Of a stretch of 64,000 nucleotides of DNA, positions 36,214 through 43,861 are shown piece by piece. The translations under genes were made by a program, and so were the position numbers. This stretch comes from UBA2040 sp002384725 (lineage in GTDB: Bacteria > Bacteroidota > Bacteroidia > Flavobacteriales_D > Crocinitomicaceae), in assembly GCA_963926475.1 (NCBI GenBank), contig CAWUXE010000006.1:124001-188000 (forward strand). The letters are read 5' to 3'. Positions within the stretch are counted from its first letter, which is position 1. Each line of letters opens with the position of its first letter. A model generated the notes under the pieces. That model saw nothing but the letters and a program-made list of their open reading frames with translations. It did not search any database and was not told the origin of the DNA.

Positions 36214-37335
36214 TTAAAGGGAATCGATTACTTCAAAAAGAAGTTTCGTAATGTCGTCTATTGAACCCAAACCGTTTATTCCAACCAATTTATTTTGACC
36301 TTCATAATACGCTTTTACTGGTTCAGTTTCTGCACGATAAACCTTGATTCGATTCTGAATAATTGCAGGATCAGCATCATCAGGTCGACCGCTCGTTTCA
36401 GCCCGCTTCATCAATCGCGTTTTGAGTTCTTCCTCCTCCACTTCCAATGAAAGCATAGCCGAAATAGACGTGCCTAATTCAGATAATAATTCATCCAAAG
36501 CTTTTGCTTGAGGATTCGTTCTTGGGAAACCATCGAAAATAAATCCTTTAGCTTCTATATTTTTTTCTACTTCAGAACGCAGCATTTTTATTGTCACTTC
36601 GTCCGGAACCAACTGGCCCTTGTCCATGTAACTTTTCGCTAATTCACCTAATTCGGTTTTGTTGCTGATGTTGAAACGAAAAATATCGCCTGTAGACAAA
36701 TGCGACAAACCATATTTTTCAATTAAACGTTCAGACTGTGTTCCTTTTCCAGCTCCCGGAGGGCCAAAGAGTACAATATTCAACATATTTTTTTCTGAGG
36801 AATCCTCCTCTTTTAATTGATAAATCTCTCCTAAATTTCTACCCAACTCATCGTAGTCTAATCCAAAACCAACGACAAATCGATTGGGAATTGAGAATCC
36901 TATAAATTTAGGAATTTCTTTTTCTTGGAAGGCATCGGGCTTAAATAAAAGTGTACAGGTCTCAATTGACGCAGGTTCCTCCGTCCACATCAACTTTTTC
37001 ACCTTTTCAATTGTGATTCCCGTATCGACTATGTCCTCTAAAATAATGACATGCTTGTTCTTAATGCTCGTCGTTAAACCAATAATTTCATCTACTCGAC
37101 CCGTTGTGTTCATTCCTGAATACGAAGAAACTTTGATAAAGCTAATGGCACTGGGTAAATTAATTTCTTTGAACAAATCAGAAGCGAACATAAATGCCCC
37201 ATTAAGTATTGCGATGAAAATCACATCCTTACCTTCATACTCCTTATTTAACGTTTCCGCCAACGAAGCAACTTCTGCTTTAATTTCTCCTGCATTTATA
37301 AAAGGAACAAATTTTTTATCTCGAATTTGAATCAC
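36214..37335 (-). CDS. hpt-adk: Fusion: hypoxanthine phosphoribosyltransferase + adenylate kinase
   Basis: 373-residue protein that joins two purine enzymes in one unbroken frame. Residues 1-175 are an HPRT, with IFIAILNGAFMFASDL and the PRPP loop VIILEDIVDTGITIEKV, ending RFVVGFGLDYDELGRNL. A 10-residue linker (about 176-185, KEEDSSEKN) leads into a full adenylate kinase (about 183-373), with P-loop IVLFGPPGAGKGTQSE, the NMP-binding LSTGDIFR and FIFDGFPRT. The LID (AETSGRPDDAD) is short, without zinc Cys. The internal Met before LNIVLFG could also start a separate Adk. The start is GTG 37335; no Met lies nearby. Confidence 0.93.
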   Translation of the reverse strand: MIQIRDKKFVPFINAGEIKAEVASLAETLNKEYEGKDVIFIAILNGAFMFASDLFKEINLPSAISFIKVSSYSGMNTTGRVDEIIGLTTSIKNKHVIILEDIVDTGITIEKVKKLMWTEEPASIETCTLLFKPDAFQEKEIPKFIGFSIPNRFVVGFGLDYDELGRNLGEIYQLKEEDSSEKNMLNIVLFGPPGAGKGTQSERLIEKYGLSHLSTGDIFRFNISNKTELGELAKSYMDKGQLVPDEVTIKMLRSEVEKNIEAKGFIFDGFPRTNPQAKALDELLSELGTSISAMLSLEVEEEELKTRLMKRAETSGRPDDADPAIIQNRIKVYRAETEPVKAYYEGQNKLVGINGLGSIDDITKLLFEVIDSL

Positions 37336-37355
37336 GATACCTTTGAGTTGGAGTG

Positions 37356-37383
37356 CAAAATTAAGGAAATCTTAGCAATTCAA
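37356..37383 (-). promoter_or_regulatory. Promoter for hpt-adk operon
   Basis: Minus-strand TAATTTTG (37356-37363) with a TTG of a -33 element 17 bp away (37381-37383). The box ends 20 nt before the GTG start of the fusion gene. Confidence 0.5.
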
Positions 37384-37431
37384 GCAGAATTGGGCATTTT
37401 ATACTTTCGTTTATACAGAAAAGAAGATTCT

Positions 37432-37439
37432 TATCTTTG
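37432..37439 (+). promoter_or_regulatory. -7 box (TATCTTTG) for purK
   Basis: Perfect match, ending 7 nt before the purK ATG at 37447. It lies about 50 bp from the divergent hpt-adk promoter, so the two purine genes share a short promoter region. Confidence 0.55.
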
Positions 37440-37446
37440 CACCATT

Positions 37447-38586
37447 ATGGAAAAGAGCTACGGCAAAAATTTTCGATTGGGAATGCTCGGTGGTGGACAG
37501 CTGGGCCGAATGTTTATTCAAGAAGCAATGAACTACGATGTTCATGTGCACTGCCTCGATCCTGATGCAGAAGCACCATGTTCCCGCTTGGCGGCAAGTT
37601 TCACCGTCGGTTCGTTGGAAGATTTCGATACCGTTTATACTTTCGGTAAAGACAAATCTCTTGTTACGATTGAAATTGAAAATGTAAATGTGGAAGCGCT
37701 GGAAAAATTGGAAAACGAAGGAATTCGGGTTTATCCGCAACCGAGAATTTTACGAATTATTAAAGATAAAGGCTTACAAAAACAATTCTATTCAGATAAT
37801 AATATTCCAACTGCTCCATTCAAATTAGCGGCCAACGCCACAGAAGTTTGCAAAATGGCTCAGACTCCGTTTGTTCAAAAACTGCGAACAGGAGGTTACG
37901 ACGGGAAAGGTGTACAAGTCGTAAACAATGAGGATGAACTTAGTCGGTTGTTTGATGCTCCATCGATTATCGAAAATAAAATCCCGTTTGCGAAAGAACT
38001 TTCTGTTATTGTAGTTCGAAATCCAAAGGGAGAGACAGCTGTTTATCCGACAACCGAAAGTGAATTTAACCCTGAAGCAAACTTGGTGGAATTCCTTTTT
38101 TCACCTGCTGAAATAGATGCTGAAATTGAAAAAAATGCTCAAGAATTAGCTATTGACGTAGCGAACAAGCTAGATTTTGTTGGAATTTTAGCCGTGGAAA
38201 TGTTTTTGACGAATGACAGAAGTTTATTGGTTAACGAAGTTGCACCTCGACCGCACAACAGCGGACATCAAACCATCGAAGGAAATGAAACCTCACAATT
38301 TGAGCAACATATGCGGTCCATTTTGAATTGGCCTTTGGGTTCGACAAAAATCACCCAGCCTTCCGTTATGATCAACCTTTTGGGTGAAAAAGGCTACGAA
38401 GGTAGTGTTGTATATGAGGGCCTTCAAGAGGCAATTGCCATGCCAGGCGTCCATATTCATCTATACGGTAAAGAAAAAACGAAATCTTTTCGTAAAATGG
38501 GACATGTTACGGTAACCGCCTCTCAGCTCGAAGAAGCCAAAAAACTGGCGAAATCAGTAAAAAAAATTCTAAAAGTAAAATCTTAA
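37447..38586 (+). CDS. purK: 5-(carboxyamino)imidazole ribonucleotide synthase
   Basis: 379-residue ATP-grasp enzyme of de novo purine synthesis (AIR + ATP + bicarbonate to N5-CAIR). RLGMLGGGQLGRMFIQEA is the N-terminal motif, FVQKLRTGGYDGKGVQV the ATP-grasp loop, and VEMFLTNDRSLLVNEVAPRPHNSGH the catalytic end. The frame is open further upstream from 37327 but is not PurK-like there, and the promoter box at 37432 fixes the start at 37447. purE is not adjacent. It is divergent from the Hpt-Adk purine fusion. Confidence 0.95.
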   Translation: MEKSYGKNFRLGMLGGGQLGRMFIQEAMNYDVHVHCLDPDAEAPCSRLAASFTVGSLEDFDTVYTFGKDKSLVTIEIENVNVEALEKLENEGIRVYPQPRILRIIKDKGLQKQFYSDNNIPTAPFKLAANATEVCKMAQTPFVQKLRTGGYDGKGVQVVNNEDELSRLFDAPSIIENKIPFAKELSVIVVRNPKGETAVYPTTESEFNPEANLVEFLFSPAEIDAEIEKNAQELAIDVANKLDFVGILAVEMFLTNDRSLLVNEVAPRPHNSGHQTIEGNETSQFEQHMRSILNWPLGSTKITQPSVMINLLGEKGYEGSVVYEGLQEAIAMPGVHIHLYGKEKTKSFRKMGHVTVTASQLEEAKKLAKSVKKILKVKS

Positions 38587-38632
38587 AACGCCTTACTTTC
38601 GTAGGTCTGACAAGGGGTTTTAATATAATTTA

Positions 38633-38674
38633 GCATTTTGTTTAATCTTTTTAATAAAAAATTAAACAAAATGC
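38633..38674. promoter_or_regulatory. 14-bp perfect inverted repeat, operator candidate upstream of sigma-crt operon
   Basis: GCATTTTGTTTAAT (38633-38646) and its exact reverse complement ATTAAACAAAATGC (38661-38674), separated by a 14-base A/T spacer. A third, similar half-site TTTGTTTTATC occurs at 38681-38691, and GTTT-TATC-AAAC makes a smaller palindrome at 38683-38694. The right arm ends 2 bases before a TACATTTG promoter box, so a bound protein would block RNA polymerase. The arrangement resembles operators of MerR/LitR-CarH light regulators of crt genes, but no such regulator is in the window. Confidence 0.65.
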
Positions 38675-38676
38675 CC

Positions 38677-38684
38677 TACATTTG
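38677..38684 (+). promoter_or_regulatory. -7 box (TACATTTG) of the sigma-crt-photolyase operon
   Basis: Full TAnnTTTG match 26 nt before the sigma factor ATG. No canonical -33 TTTG is present at 17-23 bp; that stretch is filled by the right arm of the inverted repeat, which fits an activated or tightly repressed promoter. Confidence 0.5.
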
Positions 38685-38710
38685 TTTTATCAAACTAAAA
38701 ACAGAAGATT

Positions 38711-39217
38711 ATGTCGACTTTAGAATTCAACAGAGCCTTAACGGATTTAGAATCTTATTTAAAGTCTTTCGCCTTTCAGTTTACCAGAAATGAGGATGAT
38801 GCAAAAGACCTTACTCAAGAAACGATGATGAAGGCATTTATTTACAGAACGTATTATACGCCGAAAACAAATTTCAAAGCATGGGTCTTTACTATCATGC
38901 GTAACATCTTTATTAATCAATACAGAAGAAAGAAAAAAGCAGGAACTATTTTTGACAATTCAGAAGATAGTTACTTATTGAACCAACACACAAACGGCAA
39001 TACTCCATCAAATTTGTTAATTGCCAAGGAAATTAATGAAGAAATCAGTAACTTAGCTGAAGACTACAAAAAGCCATTCGAGATGCATTGTTTGGGTTTC
39101 AAATACAAAGAAATCGCTGAAGAATTGCACATTCCGATTGGAACGGTAAAAAGTAGAATTTTTATTGCTAGACAAAAATTGCAGGAATCACTTTCTGAAT
39201 ATCAAAACGCAAATTAA
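38711..39217 (+). CDS. ECF-type RNA polymerase sigma factor
   Basis: 168 residues, with region 2 (about 10-80, DDAKDLTQETMMKAF and FKAWVFTIMRNIFINQYRR) and region 4 (about 105-160, HCLGFKYKEIAEELHIPIG and TVKSRIFIARQKL). It directs RNA polymerase to its own promoter class. No anti-sigma factor gene is adjacent; the gene is followed 8 bases later by crtI. It is first in a six-gene operon of carotenoid and photolyase genes, so it probably links the operon to a wider light or oxidative regulon, possibly with autoregulation (inference). Confidence 0.9.
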   Translation: MSTLEFNRALTDLESYLKSFAFQFTRNEDDAKDLTQETMMKAFIYRTYYTPKTNFKAWVFTIMRNIFINQYRRKKKAGTIFDNSEDSYLLNQHTNGNTPSNLLIAKEINEEISNLAEDYKKPFEMHCLGFKYKEIAEELHIPIGTVKSRIFIARQKLQESLSEYQNAN

Positions 39218-39225
39218 TAAGAAAT

Positions 39226-40698
39226 ATGCCTAAAAAAGTTGTTGTTCTCGGTTCTGGAATTTCATCACTTTCTGCAGGAAGTTTTCTAGCAAAAGAAGGT
39301 TATGACGTCACCCTCCTCGAGAAAAATGATTCAATAGGCGGAAGAGCGCGCAAATTTGAAAAAGACGGATTTGTTTTCGATATGGGCCCAAGTTGGTACT
39401 GGATGCCAGATGTTTTCGAAAGATTCTATCAACAATTTGGAAAAACTACCGCCGATTTCTATGATTTAAAAAGATTGGATCCTTCCTACCGCATATTTTG
39501 GCAAGATGGAGAACATACAGATATTCCTGCCGAAATGAGCAAATTAGAGGACTGGTTCGAAGAATTAGAAGCTGGAAGCTCAAAGCACTTAAAAACGTTT
39601 CTCGCAGAAGCGAAATATAAATATGAAGTGGGTATGCAAGATTTGGTGCACAAACCAAGTTTAAAATTGACCGAATTTGCAGATATGCGAATCATGAAGG
39701 GTTTGGTGAACATGCATTTACTCAAATCATTCACCAAATACACACAAAAATACTTCAAGCATCCGAAGATTCTGTCGCTTTTAGAATTTCCAGTTTTGTT
39801 TCTTGGCGCAATGCCAAAAGACACGCCAGCACTATACTCGCTAATGAATTACGCCGATCTTAGTCTGGGAACATGGTATCCCATGGGTGGCATGCACAAA
39901 ATTATCGAAGCGTTTTCGACCATTGCAAAAAAACAAGGGGTGAAAATAGAAACGAATCAAGAAGTGATTGGTTTTTCTCATGCAGGTAAAAAGATTACCG
40001 CAGCACATACAAATTCAGAAAAATTTGATGCAGATCTTTTCGTTTCAGGAGCAGATTATCACCATACAGATAGACTGTTGCTGAAGGAAAACGCGAACTA
40101 TTCCGAAGAGTATTGGGACAAACGATCGATGGCACCTTCTTCTTTAATTTTTTACGTTGGGGTAAATCGACGTTTGAAAAACTTGAAGCACCATAATTTA
40201 TTTTTCGATACTGAATTTGAAAAACATGCCAAAGAAATTTATACGGACCCAAAATGGCCTAGTTCACCTTTGTTTTATACTTGTGTTCCATCGATTACAG
40301 ATCCAAGTGTAGCTCCAGAAGGTCACGAAAATTTATTTTTCTTGATTCCCATTGCTCCAAATTTGAAGGACAGTGAAGAAAAACGCGAACAATATTTCGA
40401 ATTGTTATTGGAACGATTGGAAAAAAGAACAGGCGAAAATATCAAGGAAAACATTGTTTACAAAAGAAGTTATTGTTTGGACGATTTTAAAAATGATTAC
40501 CATGCATTCAAAGGAAATGCCTACGGATTGGCTAATACTTTGCGACAAACTGCATTTTTGAAACCAAAACTCGTGAACAAAAAACTGTCTAATATGTTTT
40601 ACACTGGTCAACTTACGGTTCCAGGGCCAGGTGTGCCTCCATCGATAATTTCGGGAGAGGTGGTTGCTAAACACATTGCTAAAGAATTCAACAAATAA
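39226..40698 (+). CDS. crtI: Phytoene desaturase
   Basis: 490-residue FAD-dependent membrane-associated desaturase that turns phytoene into lycopene-type polyenes. The N-terminal dinucleotide fold has VVVLGSGISSLSAGSFLAKE, LLEKNDSIGGRARKFEKDGF and FDMGPSWYWMPDVF. The C-terminal bacterial CrtI signature is GQLTVPGPGVPPSIISGE. The number of desaturation steps cannot be read from the sequence. It is 5 bases before crtB. Lycopene cyclase and hydroxylase genes (crtY, crtZ) are not in this operon and must lie elsewhere if cyclic carotenoids are made. Confidence 0.95.
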   Translation: MPKKVVVLGSGISSLSAGSFLAKEGYDVTLLEKNDSIGGRARKFEKDGFVFDMGPSWYWMPDVFERFYQQFGKTTADFYDLKRLDPSYRIFWQDGEHTDIPAEMSKLEDWFEELEAGSSKHLKTFLAEAKYKYEVGMQDLVHKPSLKLTEFADMRIMKGLVNMHLLKSFTKYTQKYFKHPKILSLLEFPVLFLGAMPKDTPALYSLMNYADLSLGTWYPMGGMHKIIEAFSTIAKKQGVKIETNQEVIGFSHAGKKITAAHTNSEKFDADLFVSGADYHHTDRLLLKENANYSEEYWDKRSMAPSSLIFYVGVNRRLKNLKHHNLFFDTEFEKHAKEIYTDPKWPSSPLFYTCVPSITDPSVAPEGHENLFFLIPIAPNLKDSEEKREQYFELLLERLEKRTGENIKENIVYKRSYCLDDFKNDYHAFKGNAYGLANTLRQTAFLKPKLVNKKLSNMFYTGQLTVPGPGVPPSIISGEVVAKHIAKEFNK

Positions 40699-40703
40699 GG
40701 AAT

Positions 40704-41540
40704 ATGAAATCAATCTTCGATACTCTTTCCCACGACATCAGTGAAATGACGACCAAACGTTACAGCACATCATTCTCCTTGGGAATTAGTTTTTTGAGCA
40801 AAGATTTACATAATGCTATTTATGGGATATATGGTTTCGTTCGTTTTGCAGATGAAATTGTCGACTCCTTCCACGGTTTTGACAAAGATAAATTATTGAC
40901 TGATTTCAAGAAACAAACGTTCGAAGCTATCGGAGAAAAAATCTCTTTGAATCCAATTTTAAATAGTTTCCAATGGGCGGTGAATGAATACAAAATTCCA
41001 ATTGAACTTATTGATACTTTTTTGAAATCCATGGAAATGGATTTGGATCAAATTGATTACGATCAAAAAGAATACGAAAAATACATCCTGGGTTCGGCTG
41101 AAGTAGTAGGACTGATGTGTTTGAAAGTATTCGTTCGAGGTGATGATAAGGAATATTTGCGACTCAAACCTTCTGCAATGAAGTTGGGGTCAGCCTTTCA
41201 GAAAATTAATTTCTTGCGTGATTTAAGTGCTGATTACAAAGATTTGGACAGAACTTATTTCCCTGGAGTGGACATGAAAGCATTCAACCAAACGATTAAG
41301 AAACAAATCGAAGCTGATATCGAACTGGATTTCAAAGCAGGATATGAAGGAATCAAACAATTGCCAAAAAATTCTAGATTTGGTGTATACATGGCCTACA
41401 AATACTATTATAAACTGTTTCAAAAAATAAAAAGTACTCAACCGCATAGGATTTTAAAAGAACGGGTGCGTATTCGAAACACAAAAAAATATCGTTTATT
41501 CCTTACCTCGATAGTTCGTCACAACCTCAATATTCTTTAA
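40704..41540 (+). CDS. crtB: Phytoene synthase
   Basis: 278-residue prenyl transferase that joins two geranylgeranyl-PP into phytoene. Asp-rich motif 1 is in VRFADEIVDSF (DEIVD, about residue 50) and motif 2 in FLRDLSADYKDLDRTYF (about residue 175). The YMAYKYYYKLFQKIK helix is typical of the C-terminus in Bacteroidota. It lies between crtI and idi with gaps of 5 and 3 bases, an operon arrangement that suggests matched levels of precursor and enzyme. Confidence 0.95.
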   Translation: MKSIFDTLSHDISEMTTKRYSTSFSLGISFLSKDLHNAIYGIYGFVRFADEIVDSFHGFDKDKLLTDFKKQTFEAIGEKISLNPILNSFQWAVNEYKIPIELIDTFLKSMEMDLDQIDYDQKEYEKYILGSAEVVGLMCLKVFVRGDDKEYLRLKPSAMKLGSAFQKINFLRDLSADYKDLDRTYFPGVDMKAFNQTIKKQIEADIELDFKAGYEGIKQLPKNSRFGVYMAYKYYYKLFQKIKSTQPHRILKERVRIRNTKKYRLFLTSIVRHNLNIL

Positions 41541-41543
41541 GAT

Positions 41544-42095
41544 TTGAAAGAACATTATAACTTTAATGACGTCGTTTTGGTCGATTCTGATGACCGAGAA
41601 ATCGGGTCAATGGAAAAACTAGAAGCGCATGAAAAAGGATTACTTCATCGTGCATTTTCTGTGTTTTTATTTAACGAAAAAGGCGAAATGTTCGTTCAAA
41701 AAAGAGCCGATTCCAAATATCATTCTGCCGGATTATGGTCGAATAGTTGCTGCAGTCATCCAGCCAAAAATGAATCTGTTGAAGACGCAGCGAAAAGACG
41801 TTTAATGGAAGAGATTTTCATCGAAGCGGAAGTAAAATCTATTTTCAAATTTAAGTACCGAGTTGAATTAGATCGTAATTTAATAGAACACGAAATGGAC
41901 CATGTGTTGATTGGATTTTGCAATTCTTTTGATCAGATTAATCCGGAAGAAGTTTCAGAAATGAAATTTGTTGCGGTGGATGAAATTCAAAAAGATCTAG
42001 CCGCAAACCCAAATAATTACTCCGCTTGGTTCAAAATAATAATGAACGAACATTGGGGTAAATTTCTACCTCATTTGAAACTTAAAACAGTATGA
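41544..42095 (+). CDS. idi: Isopentenyl-diphosphate delta-isomerase, type I
   Basis: 183-residue Nudix-fold isomerase interconverting IPP and DMAPP to feed carotenoid synthesis. The catalytic Cys is in LWSNSCCSHPAKNES (SNSCCSHP) and the Nudix-like EE in RLMEEIFIEAE; a later EHEMDHVLIG also fits. The start is the TTG at 41544, 3 bases after the crtB stop, because the conserved VVLVDSDDREIG precedes the next Met (residue 23). Its stop overlaps the PTPS start by 4 bases. Confidence 0.94.
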   Translation: MKEHYNFNDVVLVDSDDREIGSMEKLEAHEKGLLHRAFSVFLFNEKGEMFVQKRADSKYHSAGLWSNSCCSHPAKNESVEDAAKRRLMEEIFIEAEVKSIFKFKYRVELDRNLIEHEMDHVLIGFCNSFDQINPEEVSEMKFVAVDEIQKDLAANPNNYSAWFKIIMNEHWGKFLPHLKLKTV

Positions 42096-42496
42096 AAGTA
42101 GGTCGCAGAGAAACCTTTAATTCGGCTCATCGCCTTTTCCGCTCCGACTGGAGTGATGAAAAAAACCTAGAGGTTTTCGGAAAATGTAGCTACCCGAATT
42201 ATCATGGACACAATTATGTAATGGAAACGTGGGTAGAAGGAAAAATTGATCCTGTAACTGGTTTTTTGATTGATTTGAAGGAATTGAAAAAACTTATTCG
42301 TTCAGAAGTAACCGATAAATTCGATCATCGAAACTTGAATTTAGATGTAATAGAATTCAAAGATTTAAATCCCACAGCAGAAAACATTGCTAAGGTAGCT
42401 TGGGAATTGATCTCGACAAAACTACCAAAACATCTTTCATTGACTGTACGTCTTTGGGAAACAGAAAATAACATCGTAGAATATTCAGGAGAGTAA
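42092..42496 (+). CDS. 6-pyruvoyltetrahydropterin/6-carboxytetrahydropterin synthase family
   Basis: 134-residue tunnel-fold (T-fold) enzyme acting on dihydroneopterin triphosphate. The zinc His residues are in FNSAHRLF and YHGHNYVMETWVEG, the catalytic Cys is in GKCSYPNYHGHNY, and the Asp-His pair is in KFDHRNLNLD. The spacing is closer to PTPS than to E. coli QueD. It overlaps idi by ATGA and is 3 bases before photolyase. QueC and QueE are not in the window, so a role in pterin production for the operon's own use (for example a photolyase antenna or another pterin) is as likely as queuosine synthesis; this is inference. Confidence 0.87.
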   Translation: MKVGRRETFNSAHRLFRSDWSDEKNLEVFGKCSYPNYHGHNYVMETWVEGKIDPVTGFLIDLKELKKLIRSEVTDKFDHRNLNLDVIEFKDLNPTAENIAKVAWELISTKLPKHLSLTVRLWETENNIVEYSGE

Positions 42497-42499
42497 GGC

Positions 42500-43801
42500 A
42501 TGAAAAAAGCCCTTTTTTGGCATCGACGCGACTTGAGATTTGACGACAATGCTGGACTGTATCGCGCCCAGAAAAAAGTAGATTCCGTTCAAGCTATTTT
42601 TGTTTTCGACACCGTTATTCTGGACAAGCTTGAAAAGAATGACCAACGAATTATCTTTATTCATCAAGCAATTCACGCACTAAAAGACGCTTATCAAAAC
42701 TATGGTGGAGATTTAAAAGTCTATTACGGAAATCCTCAAAAACTTGTACCTCAAATTGCAAAAGAACTAAAAGTAGATTTCGTTTTCACAAACAGAGATT
42801 ACGAACCATATGCCTTAGAAAGAGATAAGTATATTTTTGAAAAACTGGCGGAACAAAACATTGAATTCCTCGGCGCGAAGGATCATGTAATATTTGAAAA
42901 AAGCGAAATTACAAAGGCCGATGGTTTGCCCTATACGATTTACACACCGTATAGTCGGAAATGGAAGGAAAAGTTGAATGAGTATTTTCTTTCTTCCTAT
43001 CCTAATGAAAAGTATTCGTCAAAAATTTGTCAAGCGAAAGCAGAAGATCTCATCACACTAAAAGAAATGGGATTTGATTCTGAAATTTTAGTTCCATTTC
43101 CTACGTCTGATTATGCCAGCAAGTTTATGAAAAATTATGGAGAGAATAGAAATTTTCCAGCAATTGACAAAGGAACTAGTCATTTGGGCGTTCATTTGCG
43201 CTTTGGAACGATTAGTATTCGTGTCCTTGCCCGACAAGCTTTAAAAGCTAATGAGACTTTCCTTAATGAATTAATCTGGCGAGATTTTTACCAGGCGATT
43301 ATTTACCATTTCCCACATTCGGTTAAAGGGTCCTTCAAAAAGCAATACGACGCTATTGAATGGAGAAACGGCGAAGTCGAATTTAAAGCCTGGTGTGAAG
43401 GGAAAACGGGGTATCCAATGGTTGATGCAGGCATGCGTGAATTGAACACAACTGGTTACATGCACAATCGTGTTAGAATGGTTGTTGCTAGTTTTTTGGT
43501 CAAACATTTACTTATCGATTGGCGATGGGGAGAGACTTATTTCGCCGAGAAATTATTGGATTTCGACTTGGCAAGTAATGTTGGTGGATGGCAATGGGCA
43601 GCAGGTTCGGGTTGCGATGCAGCACCTTATTTTAGAGTATTTAACCCAACGGCACAGCTAGATAAATTTGACAGAAAATTGGAGTACGTAAAGACATGGA
43701 TTCCCGAATTTGGAACGGATGATTATCCAGAACCGATAGTTGAACATAAGTTTGCGAGAGAAAGGGTTTTGGCACGTTACAAATTGGGATTAAATTCTTA
43801 A
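42500..43801 (+). CDS. phrB: Deoxyribodipyrimidine photolyase
   Basis: 433-residue class I CPD photolyase of the cryptochrome/photolyase family. The N-terminal photolyase domain has KKALFWHRRDLRFDDNAGLY (DLRxxDN). The FAD domain carries ELIWRDFYQAI, GYPMVDAGMRELNTTGYMHN, VASFLVKHLLIDWRWGE, and the DNA/FAD signature ASNVGGWQWAAGSGCDAAPY. It repairs UV pyrimidine dimers with visible light. It closes the sigma-crt-idi-PTPS operon. The antenna chromophore is not obvious from the sequence; MTHF, 8-HDF or another pterin are possible. Confidence 0.95.
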   Translation: MKKALFWHRRDLRFDDNAGLYRAQKKVDSVQAIFVFDTVILDKLEKNDQRIIFIHQAIHALKDAYQNYGGDLKVYYGNPQKLVPQIAKELKVDFVFTNRDYEPYALERDKYIFEKLAEQNIEFLGAKDHVIFEKSEITKADGLPYTIYTPYSRKWKEKLNEYFLSSYPNEKYSSKICQAKAEDLITLKEMGFDSEILVPFPTSDYASKFMKNYGENRNFPAIDKGTSHLGVHLRFGTISIRVLARQALKANETFLNELIWRDFYQAIIYHFPHSVKGSFKKQYDAIEWRNGEVEFKAWCEGKTGYPMVDAGMRELNTTGYMHNRVRMVVASFLVKHLLIDWRWGETYFAEKLLDFDLASNVGGWQWAAGSGCDAAPYFRVFNPTAQLDKFDRKLEYVKTWIPEFGTDDYPEPIVEHKFARERVLARYKLGLNS

Positions 43802-43861
43802 AAACAAGCTTTTTTTTAAAAAGATTAATTGGTTACTGAAATTTTGACTAAAAAATTAATT

